Shown here: in pieces, positions 26,466 to 39,706 of the stretch
How the letters are laid out: the number at the start of each line of letters is the position of its first letter
How positions within the stretch are numbered: the stretch's first letter is position 1
Assembly: GCA_034687125.1 (NCBI GenBank)
Contig: JAQGBZ010000061.1
Location: 62,001-126,000 of the forward strand
From: Neelides folsomi
Taxonomy: Eukaryota > Arthropoda > Collembola > Neelipleona > Neelidae
Length of the DNA stretch: 64,000 bases
Reading direction: 5' to 3'
Made by a program: the position numbers and the translations under genes
Notes under the pieces: model-generated
Seen by the model: only the letters and a program-made list of their open reading frames with translations
What the model was told of the DNA's origin: nothing
Database searches by the model: none

Positions 26466-27078
26466 GAGTCATTTATTGAACATTATTTTTACTTTTTTAA
26501 GTATAATTAATACTTATTTGTTAATATTTTGTATTTATTTTGAATTTATGTAACCACTTATGTTATACAAAGTTATACTTATACATAAATAATTAAGTAC
26601 TAAAATTGTACAAGTTTATTCAATTATTAAACATTAAATTAAATTGGTATATTTTCAGAAAGCTTAAATAGTGAAAAATTCTTTACTCTTATACCTGTAT
26701 TAAATATCCATTTGATGAATTTATGTATCGTGGTTTTATAAAAGTTAATATTTATTTTTAAACTCTTTGTTAGTTAGTAATAGAGTAAATTCTATCATAG
26801 TTAGTATTTTCCCAGATAATTTAATAATTATTATATTTCGGCAATTGCTCTTTCTTATTATTTCAAGCAAAGCTAACAATTGCTGATGTTTGTTATACTT
26901 CTAATTTTTAAGGACCTTCTTTTTAAAAAAAATTGACCATTTACCCACGTTTTATGAATAAAAAGGCAAAACATAAACTGATTGTTTTATTTCTTTTAAA
27001 AATAATCGAAAAAGCATACATCATAAATGTAATTAAGTTCATACATAATCCAGGTGTATGATATTGAATAATATTTAA
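26466..27078. other. Convergent intergenic region, gene A and BMS1
   Basis: AT-rich with several AATAAA-like signals, holding the 3' ends of both genes. No gene seen. Confidence 0.5.
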
Positions 27079-30000
27079 TTATCTTTTCTTTCCCTTTCCT
27101 TTAAACTTCCGTCCACCGCCTGCTTCTTTGTTTGGATTCAATTGACCTAGAGTCTTGAAAACTTTTTTCCTTAGTTCTTTTTGTCTCCTCGTTTGCCTCT
27201 CTTCAATCTTTTTCATTTTCTTCGCTCTTTCCGTGACTTTCTTGGCCTTTTCCGCCTTTTCACGTCCGTCTTTATCATCCAATAGCTTCCGCGAGTCTTT
27301 TAAAAACTTCATCATCTATAATGAATTATGAAACAATATTTAAAAATTATATCCTAGTATATTGCAATTTGTAATACGACAGGTGTGAATGATTTTATAT
27401 TAATTAAAATTTTTCTTAGCATAAATCTTACCTTTTTCTCATTATCGTTCAGCGTAATGTTTTTCTCTTCCTTCTTCTTCGGCTCAATTACTGGTCTGTC
27501 TTTGAAGGGAAGTTTTTCAAGAAGAGCTTTTGGAATTCTAAACGGCTTAAAGTTTCTTTCCTGTCTCTCAATTTCAGTGTACAAGTGATCTTGATTAGGT
27601 GTAACGCGAACTCCTCCTTCAGCCTTCAATTGTCCAAGCGTCTTTAACACTCGTGGCTGATGAATGTGAGTTTGAAGGCTAAGGAAGAACTTCGGAATGT
27701 CGACGGTCGCCCAAGTACGACAAAACACAATATCTAGATAACACAATTAGATTTATACTTTGTCTCTCCAAATGACGTTAAAATATCATATAAAACTTTT
27801 GTAAAAATAAATAATTTTTTTTATTTAAAAATTCAGGTGTTAATTTACCACTTGCTAAAATCTTGTCCTCGAAAGTTCCTCTAAAAGCTCCTGTGGGTTC
27901 TCTTAATGGTCTTTTAATGACTCCTCTGATTCCCGAAACAGTTTTAAGTCTTGCTCCAACAAACTTGGCTACTTCTAACTGCGAAGTGAACATCCCTTGG
28001 ATAAATGCAGACTTTTTGTAAATCTTCAATGGAGTTCCAATTAACTTCAATTTCTTCACTAACTCTGAAGTTTTATCCATGTCAAGAATTGTCCCTGTTA
28101 AGGTGATTTGAAATCCGTTGATTCCTGCAGGAGCTATCCCAATGATTCCAGTTCCTTGAGGAGTCAATGGTCCATAGAAATTCGCTATACAATGAAGATG
28201 CTCAGGTGTGTATTTGACCATTCTGGATAAAAGAAAGATTTGTTAATTGATTGTGAAAATTATGTTTAGTCTATCCTAATTAAGCGAATTATCTCATTAT
28301 ATAAAAATGATAAAATACTGATATAAAAATAAACCTGTTTCTCATGTTATGGTCATGGACGGAATAAAGAGCAATCGTTTGGAATCTTCTCCAGCCAACA
28401 GACAAAATCACTGGATCACGAGTTTTAAGAATTTTAGAATACCAACGATGTTTTTTAACTCTGGCTTGAATTATTCCAAGATGCTCTTGATTTGGAGTGT
28501 CGAGTGACCCAAGGAGAAGTGGACACACTTTTTGAGGTTCAAATCTCTCAATAAATTCATAAGGAACTCGGTTAATCTCAATTCTGACATAAGTGCCAGG
28601 TGCAAGGCCTTGAAGATCTTGAAGCAATCTCGGATCGTCAATTTCTTGAAAAAATGTACGATTTTTCTAAAAAAAATTAAATATAAGTTAAGTTTGTTTT
28701 ATTGGCCATTGTCTACAATATTGTAAAAAAATTATGTTATACAAACCTTGGTTTGTTCTTCGACTTGTTCTTTCCATTCCTTATAAAATGATTTTTCACC
28801 TCCCTCGTCATACTCCATGTTGAATTTCTCTTTAAGTTTTAATTTCTTTTCTTCTCGGTCCTTTTCGCTTTCTTCCTCGTTTTCCTTCACCTGGGGCAAT
28901 TCTTTTCCATCATCGTCTCCTTTTTTAGTAGGGACTTCTTGGTCCAACTCTTCATAATCTCCAAAAATATCCTCGTCATCGTCGTCGAGCATGTTTTGAG
29001 CCTTTTCAGCATAATCCCCTCCAACGAAGAAATCCTTCAAAACTTCAATTTCAACAATGAAGTCCCCTTGGTCTTGAAAGGCACAATTTGATGTGTCAAA
29101 ATCAGATTTTGCATTGATGAAAAAATAATCCGAATCAGCATCATATATTTTCTTTTGAAGCGGACGATTCTTCAGTCTCGAATGATAGGCTTCTTCTACT
29201 TCACCTTGAAGGACCTTCCTCCTCATTCTCCCATCTTCTGATGTGATGAATTTCAAAATGTCGTCTTCTTCTTGATCATTCCCCATTTCCTCATCTTCGC
29301 TCTCATCCTCGTCTTCATCCTCACTTGATTCATTTTGAAATCCTTCATTTCCTTCCTCATCCTCCTCTTCACTGTCGCCTTCTTCATCTTCATCCTCAAT
29401 CTCATCCTCTTCGAATTCAGCTGCAGTGATCATGTTCGATTCAGAGAAAAGTTGAAGTCCTGCCGATTCCATCTTTTCGTCCAATGTTGATTTTAAATCT
29501 CTTAATTCTCCAACGAATTCTGGCAAAGTCTCTTCCGTTGTGTCTTTTTCAGGCATGATCTTTTTCCCTCTGTGGCTGTGGCTTCCGCCTAAATCAATAT
29601 AAACCGCGTCTTTGTCGTAAACAATCCCTCCAACTCCGGAAAATGGAGCGTAAATCATTTTCTCTTTCTCATTCAAAGATCGACGCAATATTTTTTCTTT
29701 CATCGGCAATGGACATGGATCGACTAATGAATTTACAGCCTTTGGAGTGAAATCACCAAGGCCTAAGAAAAATATTTGTTCATTGTTTATACAAATAGAT
29801 AATCACATTTAACGTACTTAGATATCTATGTTCAGTCTATTTTTTAAACATTATTTCACCTGGTATATGAAGAGAAATATGTGGCTTAAGAAAAGTCCCA
29901 TGTACGTAGCCATATAGGCAAAGAGATCTGTCAGCTTTTGGATCAAGACGAATTGAGTCTAATGGTGTTATGTCTTCAAGTCTGTCGGCAACAAGATAGG

Positions 30001-30882
30001 CATGCTCTGATCGCCAGAGTGTTGGACGAAACTTCATTACAGAAATGAACCTTGCCAAATTATGAATTTCATTTTTAGGATAAGACTCCGTCATTGGGTG
30101 ATATCCAGACAAGTAGAAAAGTTTTGATCCTGGATATACTTCAGTCCAAAAACGATGCTTGAGCGTCTTCTTCGTCTTCTTCAATGTCTTTTTATTCTTG
30201 AACAAGTCAAGATGTGTTAAGACACCCATGATTTGTGGAAATCCATGAACCTAATAATCAAAATAATCAAATGTTAATAAAACAGTGACTTATGTTAAAA
30301 GTGCATGCTGTTACTTAAAAGGTATTTCATGAAGTTTAATTATTTTACAAGCAGTAATATTTGTACACTTTGAATTACCTGACAAATATTTAGAAACTCG
30401 AAAATTTCCATTTCGAATCCAAAAGATGCATCGACTAATAAAAGGACGAGATCGGCAATTTTTGCCGTGTCGATCATTGAATTGATATCATTATTACATT
30501 CAATCAGAGTGAGTCTTCTCTTTTTACCAGACACGACAGTGACAGGACCCTTAATGTCACTTAGCGTTTGTCTCGTGTAAGATTTGATTAAATTTTGGAA
30601 CAAAGTACTTTTTCCTACTTTCGGTGGTCCCACAATGGCTATAATAAAGGGTGGTGGTTCGACCGGAGTTCGATCAACTTCCGGAACACGTTCCTTTTTA
30701 GTTTCAATGTCCTGACCTCTACGAAATTTTCGTTCGGCTTTAACAACCGAGTTAAAAGTAAAGGCCTTAGGATTCCTGAGCTTTGGGTCAACATTCAGAT
30801 CCTTCGTTTTATCTTTCCTCTTGTTTAACTTATTCTTAGATTTATGATGACTTTTTTGCTTTCCGGCTTCAATCTCGTCCAT
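27079..30882 (-). CDS. BMS1: Ribosome biogenesis GTPase BMS1
   Basis: BMS1 is the nucleolar GTPase that works with RCL1 in processing of the 18S rRNA precursor within the small subunit processome. Exons 30379-30882, 29860-30250, 28747-29762, 28335-28666, 27849-28222, 27432-27733 and 27079-27315 sum to 1051 residues. Visible signatures: RNPKAFTFNS near the N-terminus; P-loop in VGPPKVGKSTL; DIKGPVTVVSGKKRRLT; LLLVDASFGFEMEIFEFLNI; then GVLTHLDLFK and KHRFWTEVYPGSKLFYLSG. Also present are YAPFSGVGGIVYDKDAVYID, a long acidic region, GTYVRIEINRVPYEF, KYTPEHLHCIANFYGPLTPQ, TVSGIRGVIKRPLREPTGAF and DIVFCRTWATVDIPKF. The C-terminus is a lysine-rich tail ending GKGKKR. It is shorter than yeast or human BMS1 (about 1180-1280), mainly in the acidic middle. 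It lies 290 bases downstream of the membrane protein gene on the same strand. Confidence 0.96.
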
Positions 30883-31173
30883 TTTAATACTATTAATATG
30901 TTAGCTACTTTAATTAAGACAAAAATTAAAGTACGATATTTAAACTATTAATACACAAATATTTATTTAATATAAATAAAGAAAATGCAATTAGCAAATT
31001 ACAAATTATAAGCTTAACTTCAATTTTACATTAATTCAACAATGAATAAATAAAAGACAAATATTCACGTGTAAAATTGAAAATTGGTAAAATAGATAGG
31101 CATAATTAGCGTTGGGTTGTTTCAAATTTCTCATAATGCCCATTTGGCTTTCTCCGTTAGGGATCTCCAAAGC

Positions 31174-32088
31174 TTAAATCCTCCATGGTGGCTTTCTCTG
31201 TTCCTCGTGTTTCTCTTTCGATTCGACCGGAACTGGGTCGACCTTTTCGTAATGTTTTTCAGTAAACATTTGACCTGGATATTGGATTTTCCCCGTTTTC
31301 TTCATCTTATAAAGATGCTTCTGTTTGTGATGAATTTTTTCATTAGAAGATTGGCTCAGCAAATGTTCCAGTGGATCCTCTTCTACCAGTGAGTTTCTTT
31401 GTTCTTTTCCTTGTTCGTTTTCATGCATTTCATGTTTTGTGAATTTACCTTGTTCTTTAAAGACTTCCTGTGTTTCTAATTCGTCATATTCACTATCTAT
31501 AGCTGCCGCTTCTTCCTCGTTTTCACCTAAATATTTCAAAATAAATATTCTATTTATGAGTCATTCTATATATTTTGTAAAGTTATCTACATTTAATACT
31601 AATATGAAATATTTTACTGGATTTAAACCTTTAGGATCAGGTCGCGTTACTACTTTCTTTCCTACAACTTTTGCCGTATAATTCATCCGAACGTACATCC
31701 AATAAGGCATTCCGTAAGTTGGGTCAGGATGAGATTTGTCCCAGAGGCATCGCGGAACAAAGTGTTTTCTTATTAACAAATATGATCCCATCAAGAGGGC
31801 AATTCCGAAACCGAGAAAGCTTAAGAAATCCCACCAGCTTCGGAGACGTAATTTGTGCTGATATGCTTTTGTTTTGGATTGAGCATTCCTCAAATCTCTC
31901 AGTAAGAATTTTGTGCAATTAGAGATGGTGCATTCAGAACACGATCTGGCTCCTTTACAGAGCTTCTGCAATTCCATTACGCTGTCTCCTTCATAAATTG
32001 GTGGTGTATCTTTCACCGGGTATTTGCTCATTGAAACATGAACAAGTCCCATGAAACATAATGCAAAATTAAAAAGGTGAATGATCAT
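31174..32088 (-). CDS. Unidentified signal-peptide, single-pass membrane protein
   Basis: Two exons, 31629-32088 and 31174-31526, give 270 residues. I do not recognise the family. The N-terminus is hydrophobic (IIHLFNFALCFMGLVHVSM) and fits a signal peptide. A short luminal part contains a compact cysteine cluster (LCKGARSCSECTISNCTKF). A membrane segment follows (FLSFLGFGIALLMGSYLLI), then a part rich in aromatic residues (PTYGMPYWMYVRMNYTAKVV). The second exon encodes a long charged tail with many E, K and H residues (SSNEKIHHKQKHLYKMKKTG). By the positive-inside rule (RKH after the segment) the tail is probably cytoplasmic, so this looks like a type I protein. The cysteine cluster vaguely recalls PSI-type domains such as in PTTG1IP, but the match is not enough to assign it. 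Confidence 0.7.
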
Positions 32089-32792
32089 TTTGAAAGCATG
32101 AAAGCAATTTGAAAATGATTCAAAATATTTTTGATGCTTGATTGATCAACAATTATTTTCAATTCAATTCAATGAACATTGTCTCTATTTCTATTGTGAT
32201 GTTGAAGTTAATTAAAAAGAGATTTTCAAGGGCCAGCCTTTACATTTTTATCGTATAATACATAAATTTCACAATATTTATATTACATATTATATTATAG
32301 CTAAAAGATATAACAATGGATGTTCTAACAAGTGTAATGTTCCATAGTTAACGATTTCTCTAATGTAAGGGGTTTAATTTAAACTTTAAATGTCTTTGTA
32401 ATGTTTTATAGGGGGTAGAATAGTTTAATCAGTTGATTTAATATAATTTTATTGTTATGTATCAACTACTTCTATGCGATTTGATAAACTCTCGTATTCG
32501 TGATATAACGAATATATTATTAATGTTTGTTTTATTACATAATTGTTATAAATATTTATCAACTATTATAAATATTTACACATAGATAACTACTAACTAT
32601 TATTGTTAATGTAAAAGTCGTATGAAAATTACAATGTCTATTTTATATCACTAGCTATTGAATACCGACATTAAGCTTTTTCAAAGTAATTTTATAAACC
32701 TTAAAACATTAACGAATACTTTGGTAAACATAAAGTAAACACAAACTTTGTATCTTATTAGACGTAAGGATATTACCATTACGGACTGAAAA
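32089..32792. other. Intergenic, membrane protein gene and ABCG
   Basis: AT-rich, about 700 bases between two minus-strand genes. It must hold the ABCG 3' UTR and the promoter of the membrane protein gene. Nothing else is recognisable. Confidence 0.5.
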
Positions 32793-35700
32793 TTACTTTC
32801 TCTCCGCCATGACTTTTAATCTAAGAGTCCAATATGCAGCAAAGCGTACAATGATGAATATTGCAATTAAACACAAAGCTTGCTCTGTGACCGAGACGTC
32901 CACAGCGTCAAGTTGTTCAAGGAACTTTTTGGGATTCTTAAAATGGCAGTAAGGAAGAGAGCATTTGAGGTTGTCTCTGTCGAATCCGTAAACGGCTGTC
33001 AAAGTGGATTGAAACGCGTATTTTGCATATGAAATCCAAGAGACCTGAAAATATTAATTAGATTATATCTTACGAGGTTGGGTCCCCAGGTGTGACGCGC
33101 CCACAGGGTCAAGGGGTATATGGGATTAAAGAACATCACTAGTAAACCAAAATTAAATAAAATTTTGGTCGAACTTTGAAAAATCAATTTTTAACCTTGG
33201 TCACAGTTGAAAACCCCATGTTAAATCCCGTCTGATTTTTGGAAAATGGCTCCATGAATATTTAATGTTCTTTCAATACTGTTTTAGATACCTACTTTGT
33301 ATTCTCAAAATATATTTCATGCCGGTACCAATGCCTAAATATTGAATAAATAAAACCAACTAATAATAATAATATTCTTAACATAATATGCCTAGGTATA
33401 TAATAAATATATGTATCTACTACAAAACAAATGCAAAGTTAAAAACCAAATGATTAATGTTAAATTATATAATTCAATTTATTCAAATACGCATCGATTA
33501 ATTTATATTATTAGTAATCATATAGATACATTTTAAATATTTTAAAAATACAATTATTTTAATAAAATATATATATCGCAGTGAATAAGTATATAATAAT
33601 TTAGCGATTCGTGAAGATTATTGTCACATAAAATTATTTTATAAATTAAGCTGAATAAAGCAAAATAAGGATAAATTTCGCTCATAGGAATATATTTTAA
33701 ATCATTTTATTGTTGAAATCCTAATTGATCAAAAATAAATATATTAATTAAATTATGTATTTGTAAACATATTAATATACCTACACACAATACACAAGCA
33801 TACATTATCATGGAGCCATTTTCCAAAAATCAGACGGGATTTAACATGAGATTTTGAACTGTGAACAGGTTAAAAAATTGAGTTTTCAAAGTTCGACCAA
33901 AATTTAATCTCTACGATTAACAGACGAAAGTTTAGTTAATCTTGTTTTACTACTGATGGTCTTTAACCCCATATACCCCTAGCCCCTGTGGGCGCGTCAC
34001 ACTTAGGGCCCTTACCTTGTTAGATGTATTGTACTTAATATAGTCATTTCATTTATCTTATTAATTTAAGTACCCATCGTAGATATGTCGGGACAGTGTT
34101 GAGTGTCACAAAGAAGCCAGAAAATAAAAATATTGGAATGGTTGTAATAGGCCCAATGAATACTGCACTTTCAATTGTACAAGCTGCTCCAATTAATAAA
34201 CCAATCGACTGAGCCACGAGAGATATTAAAATGGCCATTGCAGCCACTGTCCAAAATCTAAATGCTTCGTGAGGTTGATCCGTCATGTAATATGTTATTA
34301 CAACATAAAGAAATGGAAAGAAGAGCTGAAAAGAAAAGAAAATACAGGTATATTATACTACATTGTATAGTTATTTAGAAGGACTAAGAAAAAAATATTA
34401 TTTCTGATTTTCACCTGAAATGGTAAATCTGCAAATGTTTTGGCAAGGTAGTAGGATTTTAGCGAATACCAACAATTCAAATGTTCTCGGATTAAAACCC
34501 CCCTCTCAATTGGAACTACGGAAAAAACATTGATTAATCTTAAATAGTGCAGTGTAATAAATCGAGAATTAAGAAAAATTAAATCATTGAAAAATCTTAA
34601 ACACGCTCATTAGAACTTGCATGTTAAAACCGTTGACATCATGGATGAAAAGACCATGAAGAGAAGTCCAAAGAAGAGATTCCCAGCATTATTAAAAACT
34701 TTAGAAGCGTCGTTACCAGCATCATGGTATATGGCTCCAATTAATAGGCCAACTAAAACCGTTGAAGCGAATCTTAAATGAGTCAACATCTAAAAATAAG
34801 AAAATCCTCCTATTAATAACGATCAACTAATATAATTGGTTATTAAATATCAATTATATTTAATTGTCCATCTTATTCTTACCATATCACGTGAAACACA
34901 CAAGAAAGACCTTCGAAGAAGAATACTGAATTGCCTATAAGATCTCGCACATCTACATCCATCATTGAGAGAAGCGACTGTTTCTTTTGAGTCTGATGTA
35001 GGTTGGATGAGTGTGAGAGCAACTTCTTTGTCTCCATTACTCTCATGTTTGAAATTCCCCTTTGCAGTGGTCGGAGTGAGAGATCGTTCTTCATACACTC
35101 TCGACGTGCTCTCAGACTGATCGTTCGCCAATCCACTTGATTCAGAGTCAGAACTCAACGCAGTTGCTTTTGAAAGAATTGAAACCCATTGATCTCCATA
35201 ATCTCCACTTGCAACTTCAATAGCTGTACATTTATTAAAAAAATCATGATTTTAAAATATTAAAATGATTAAACTTTTGTGTAATTTTAAATGCTGCATT
35301 TCATGTCATATTTAATTTTAAATAGACATTGGCTAACCAAAATCAGCAGCGTTGTGATACGCTGGACAGCGAAGTCCTTGTCGAGCCAAAAATGGAATTA
35401 GCGATCGAACGGGACCGCGGAATAAACAATTGCCTTCTGCTAGAAGATATAGAGAATCAAATTGCTCAAATATTCTTGCACTCGGTTGATGAATAGTTGC
35501 AATTATTGTTCGCCCTCCTTGAGCCAGTGCTTTCAACAGTGCCACACAGCTGTAACATGATGCGCTGTCTAGTCCACTATTTAAAAAAAATATTATATAC
35601 ATAATCAATGGCATTAAAGTTTATTAAATGTATTTGAACCTTGTGGGTTCATCAAAGAACATAACAGGCGGATTGTTGACAAGCTCGAGAGCAATAGCGA

Positions 35701-38700
35701 GTCTTTTTCTTTGGCCACCAGAAATGTTTGAAGTCTTTGTATTTTTGCATTCTGCTCAATTAAAAAGAGTTAAAAAATGTTGAAAGGTTTAAAATCAATT
35801 ATTTAAAGAAAGTCCAACCTGTCAACCCAATGATGTCAAGGATCTCGGATATCTGAAATCGCGTTAATGAGTTAAATCTTGTTAAAGTAATTAAATATTG
35901 GGGACAGGATCATCACTAAATTAAATTTAAATTTCAATCTTAAATAAGGTTTAAGTTTAAATAGACCCTATTCATGAATCATTAAAATTGCCAATTACTG
36001 GAATTGAAGGGTAAAGCGAATTGTGGTTATGATTTAAATGGGCTAAAGTGAAATGATGGTGTTTTTGTATTTTAATAATAGGAATCATCAATGAGAGATA
36101 ACGAGAGAGAAACTGGTCTGATGGTGCAGAGGTTGAATCATTTGGTAAATTGGTCTATGGTCTAATCTAATCAAGGCTGTCTCTCTTCAATGTAGTTGGT
36201 GTATTTTATGGGACCGAGGGAGATTGTGGACAAGTGGCTTACAACAAGTTCATGTTCTTTCTTTGACTTCCTGGGTAGTTTAAGTGAAGCAGCGTAGAGC
36301 ATTGCCTCCCCAACTGTTAAATGAGGAAGAAGAACGTCGTCTTGCATAATGTAGCAGGCGATTTTCCGGAATTGAGTCAAGTCCCGTGCTTTCCCGTTCA
36401 CGCTTATTTGCCCTTGTACGTTGTGCGTCCTGTGGACAGAAAAAGGGTTCAGAACATATACGATTTACACATGGTATTCAGAATAGATAAACTCCACACA
36501 TGGAAAGATCTAGGACACATTCTTATTTATGCATTAATGCATAATTCAAATTACGAAGTCCTTAATTGAGATTATATGACTCCAATATTCATTGCGTGAG
36601 ACAGAGAGAATTCGATCAGAATAATATCCCGAATTTAGTTAATATTGATTTTAATGAAAGTGGACTTACTTGTATCCAGCTAAAATATTCATCAAAGTGC
36701 TTTTTCCAGCTCCTGATGGCCCCATGATAGCTGTCAATTCTCCAGGTTTGAATATACCAGAAGCATCTTTGAGAATCTTCTTCATCTGTTTGGTCACAAT
36801 CGGACCAAAGCCACCGACTGAATTATTCATTCATATTATTATTACAATTGCCAAACTCAACTTAAAATACAAGTTATAGTATACCTCAAACAAGACATGC
36901 TAAATAATATAAAAAGTTAAATGTTGAAATATGCATATTAAGTACATATGCGTACAGTAGTGTATTTGATAGAGTATAGTATACATACAGCTAACAATAA
37001 GTAGTAAGTACCTATATGGTAAGTACCGACATATTTATTATCATATAAATCATCCTGTGAGATAGTTTAAACATTTTTGCTGAATTTTTTTAGTCGAAAA
37101 GTGGGAAACGGTTTTAAAAACATGCCATGATAGTGTTAAGTGAAAAGCTAAGATGCAAACGTTTACGTATAATTCGTGAAGTATGAGGGCTGAATATATA
37201 TTTAATTTAATTGCAAAAGAAATACTTACATTTTCTCGTGGGGGCATCTCTCACCGAATAAGACAGCTCATTGAATTCTAATGTAATAGAGGTGTTGTTC
37301 AATTGGAGATGTGAGACGAGCATTTTTCTGGCTTGAGAAACTCTGCAAATTCACAAAAGGGGTTTAAAACAATAATTATTTCAGCTCATTGAAAAAGTGA
37401 GCTCATGAAATGATATTACTCCTTTAATTAAATGCTCTATCTGACATAACAATTAGAGAATTTTGGCTCTTTAACTCGACAATTTTATATTGGATCTTAT
37501 CAACGCACATGGTTTTGAATTTAATTCCAATGTCCTATGATATGTAAACCTCACTTGAGATTTCTAGTGCCTCATGTTCATGTCCAAAGGTTTTTAAATT
37601 ATTATCTTTGTTTCATAATTGACGATAACTTACTCCATTCTCTCTTAAATTATACATAATAATTGATTATACTAAACATAACATTCATTTAATATTAAAT
37701 ATTACACGTACTTGATTAAGATATTGGTATTTATAAGTAACTAAAATCAACTAAAATTTATAAGTTGCAAAACATACGCTTTATACAATTTTGCTTTATC
37801 TTTTACTCTTCTGTTATATTTTTTAGGTTAATAAACTAAAAGTGCATAACATTTATATAACACATTTCAATTAAATGCATAAATAATTATATTATGATCA
37901 CAATTAAAAACATATCCAAAAGAATATGAAGATATTACAGTTCTTAATTATATGACTAGGACTACCTATTTGACTATTCGCTCTCACTCACTCAGAACTA
38001 GTTATTACATCGAATTAAAAAAAATTATCAATACAAAGATAAAAATGACATACAAACTATTTTTGCTATTTTGATCAAAGAAAGACATTTTTCTTTGAGC
38101 CACAACTGGATCAATTTGCTTTATGTTAGCGAAATTCACCATTTTCTTGCTGATAAACTTAACACTTTTAAAAACAAACTTTTAATGTAAATCTACAATT
38201 TCTATACGAGAACCATGTTTCTAGAACCCCAATGAAGGAATGATGGGAAGAAATTGCGGGATGAATCCCAGTCCCAGTGAAGTTGCTTCAACTTCAGCGA
38301 GGCCTATAATTTCCATTTCATTCGTTTACACTTTTCTTCCTCTGCCTCTGGGACATTGGCGAGGGGATGAACGGGAGAATGGCCTCAATTTTCTTTTCAA
38401 AGAATGTCCATGGCTCACAATTTAACAAAATCATAGGCATTAAATTCAGGACTCTTTAAAAAGATAATTCTATTTATTTGTGTATTATTTAAATATTTTG
38501 GGGTCTGAAAGGAAATTAAAAGTAAAATCCGTATAATTAACAAATTCACACACCCCTACTTATAAACGAAGAGGTACAATGGAGCATTGCAAAATATTTA
38601 ATTGGGAAATGCTAAAATAATACTAAAATAGGAATTTTAACCCCATATTTACCATTTTCACTCACTAAAAACACCATAAAACTATTTTTGTACTTCTATA

Positions 38701-39706
38701 ATTGAAGGATATCATTGAATATGGTACAGAGTTAAATAATATTATGTGTTAAATTAATTAAACCTTTTGTTACTTACTTATTAGTTTATTTATCTTAAAT
38801 CCAGTCGTTTTAACAAAAAATCCTTGCAAATTCTAGATACAACTAGTACATATATGAACTGTATACGGACGAGGAATGTGAATGGTATGGTACATTTCAA
38901 ATATGCTCAATAAGTCTTGACACACTAAATTTTATGTATTTAAACACAACAACGAAGACAGAGTTAAGATAATTAAAAATCTCTTGTAAATTCTTTTAGA
39001 TTATCATCCTTCTTGTTGTACACCTCGCTGAAAGAAAATATAAGGTACTTTCTATGCGTATAAGTATAATGGTTGTGTAACTATCTGGTATATATTGTTA
39101 TTTTTTGGCAGTTAAACAAGTACAGTAGTTGGGCCTCGGGCGACTTGAATTTTTGTCTCATTTTTTCAATCATTAACATTTATATTAGCGTTTGCATTTT
39201 ATTGTGGGAAAAACAATAATTAAATCGAATATATATTTCAAGATGTAAAAAATGTAAATTATATGTAGTTGTTATAATAAATACAATATGTTATATAAAA
39301 AGTATAATATATATATAGTATATTTATGTAATATGCATGTAGTAGTAAGTGCACAATTGTATAAAGTTACTTGTATAAATTGCACAATTCAACCTTAATA
39401 TTTTAGCTTAAAATGTTTTTATTGAGAGTAACACAGTTTGAGCTTAACTGCTTGTGAGGTGTAATTTTGAAACTGAATCTTAAAGACTTAAAGTCTTAAA
39501 TTGCCATATTAAATATGTAATTGGTAGTAAAAAATATAAAACAATAAACAATAAAAAGAATAATTAAATATTACAAACCTGAATTCATACTGAAGGATAT
39601 GTTCATTTGGTAGGCCAAGGTGAGGGTGATCTTCATCAAAAACGACAACATCTTCGGCCGAATTCGAACAAGATTCATTGATCGGTTGAAAGACGTGCCT
39701 TTCCAT
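32793..39706 (-). CDS. ABCG1: ABCG1/ABCG4-like half transporter
   Basis: A half ABC transporter of the sterol/lipid-exporting G subfamily, with the ATPase domain before the membrane domain. Twelve exons (39579-39706, 37230-37342, 36670-36817, 36243-36429, 35819-35852, 35640-35751, 35338-35576, 34883-35223, 34621-34789, 34415-34515, 34074-34325, 32793-33044) sum to 691 residues in frame. ATPase signatures: Walker A in [40 protein letters not shown]; signature [20 protein letters not shown]; Walker B with [17 protein letters not shown]-loop [17 protein letters not shown]. The membrane domain carries SVLT-type and [20 protein letters not shown] elements, [40 protein letters not shown], and the ABCG1/4-like end [11 protein letters not shown]...CHF...[13 protein letters not shown]. 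The frame is open upstream of the chosen ATG, so a longer or alternative N-terminus spliced from 40-42 kb is possible. Confidence 0.93.
33067..34024. mobile_element. Non-autonomous DNA element with long inverted repeats, in an ABCG intron
   Basis: The left arm (33067-33257) and the right arm (33808-34024) are imperfect reverse complements over about 190-215 bases. Both carry GTGTGACGCGCCCACAGGG near the outer end, AAATTTTGGTCGAACTTTGA in the middle and ATGGCTCCATGA at the inner end. The right arm has about 25 extra bases. The about 550-base centre is AT-rich without a coding frame, so the element is a MITE or foldback-type copy moved by a transposase made elsewhere. The outer ends look like ATCTTACGAGGT and, on the opposite strand, ATCTAACAAGGT. 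I could not settle a target-site duplication. It sits in the last intron of the ABCG gene and does not touch coding sequence. Arm divergence of roughly 15-20 percent suggests it is not recent. Confidence 0.8.
34516..34620 (-). other. GC-AG intron in ABCG
   Basis: On the minus strand the exon ends ...TTAACAT followed by GCAAGT, and the acceptor is CCGTAG. Joining there gives [19 protein letters not shown], matching the ABCG1/4 pattern, and makes the whole gene a multiple of three. Upstream GT alternatives lose conserved residues. Confidence 0.8.

Noticed and set aside
33067-34024. That the inverted-repeat element is an autonomous transposon
   Set aside because: The centre has no coding frame for a transposase; it is non-autonomous at best.
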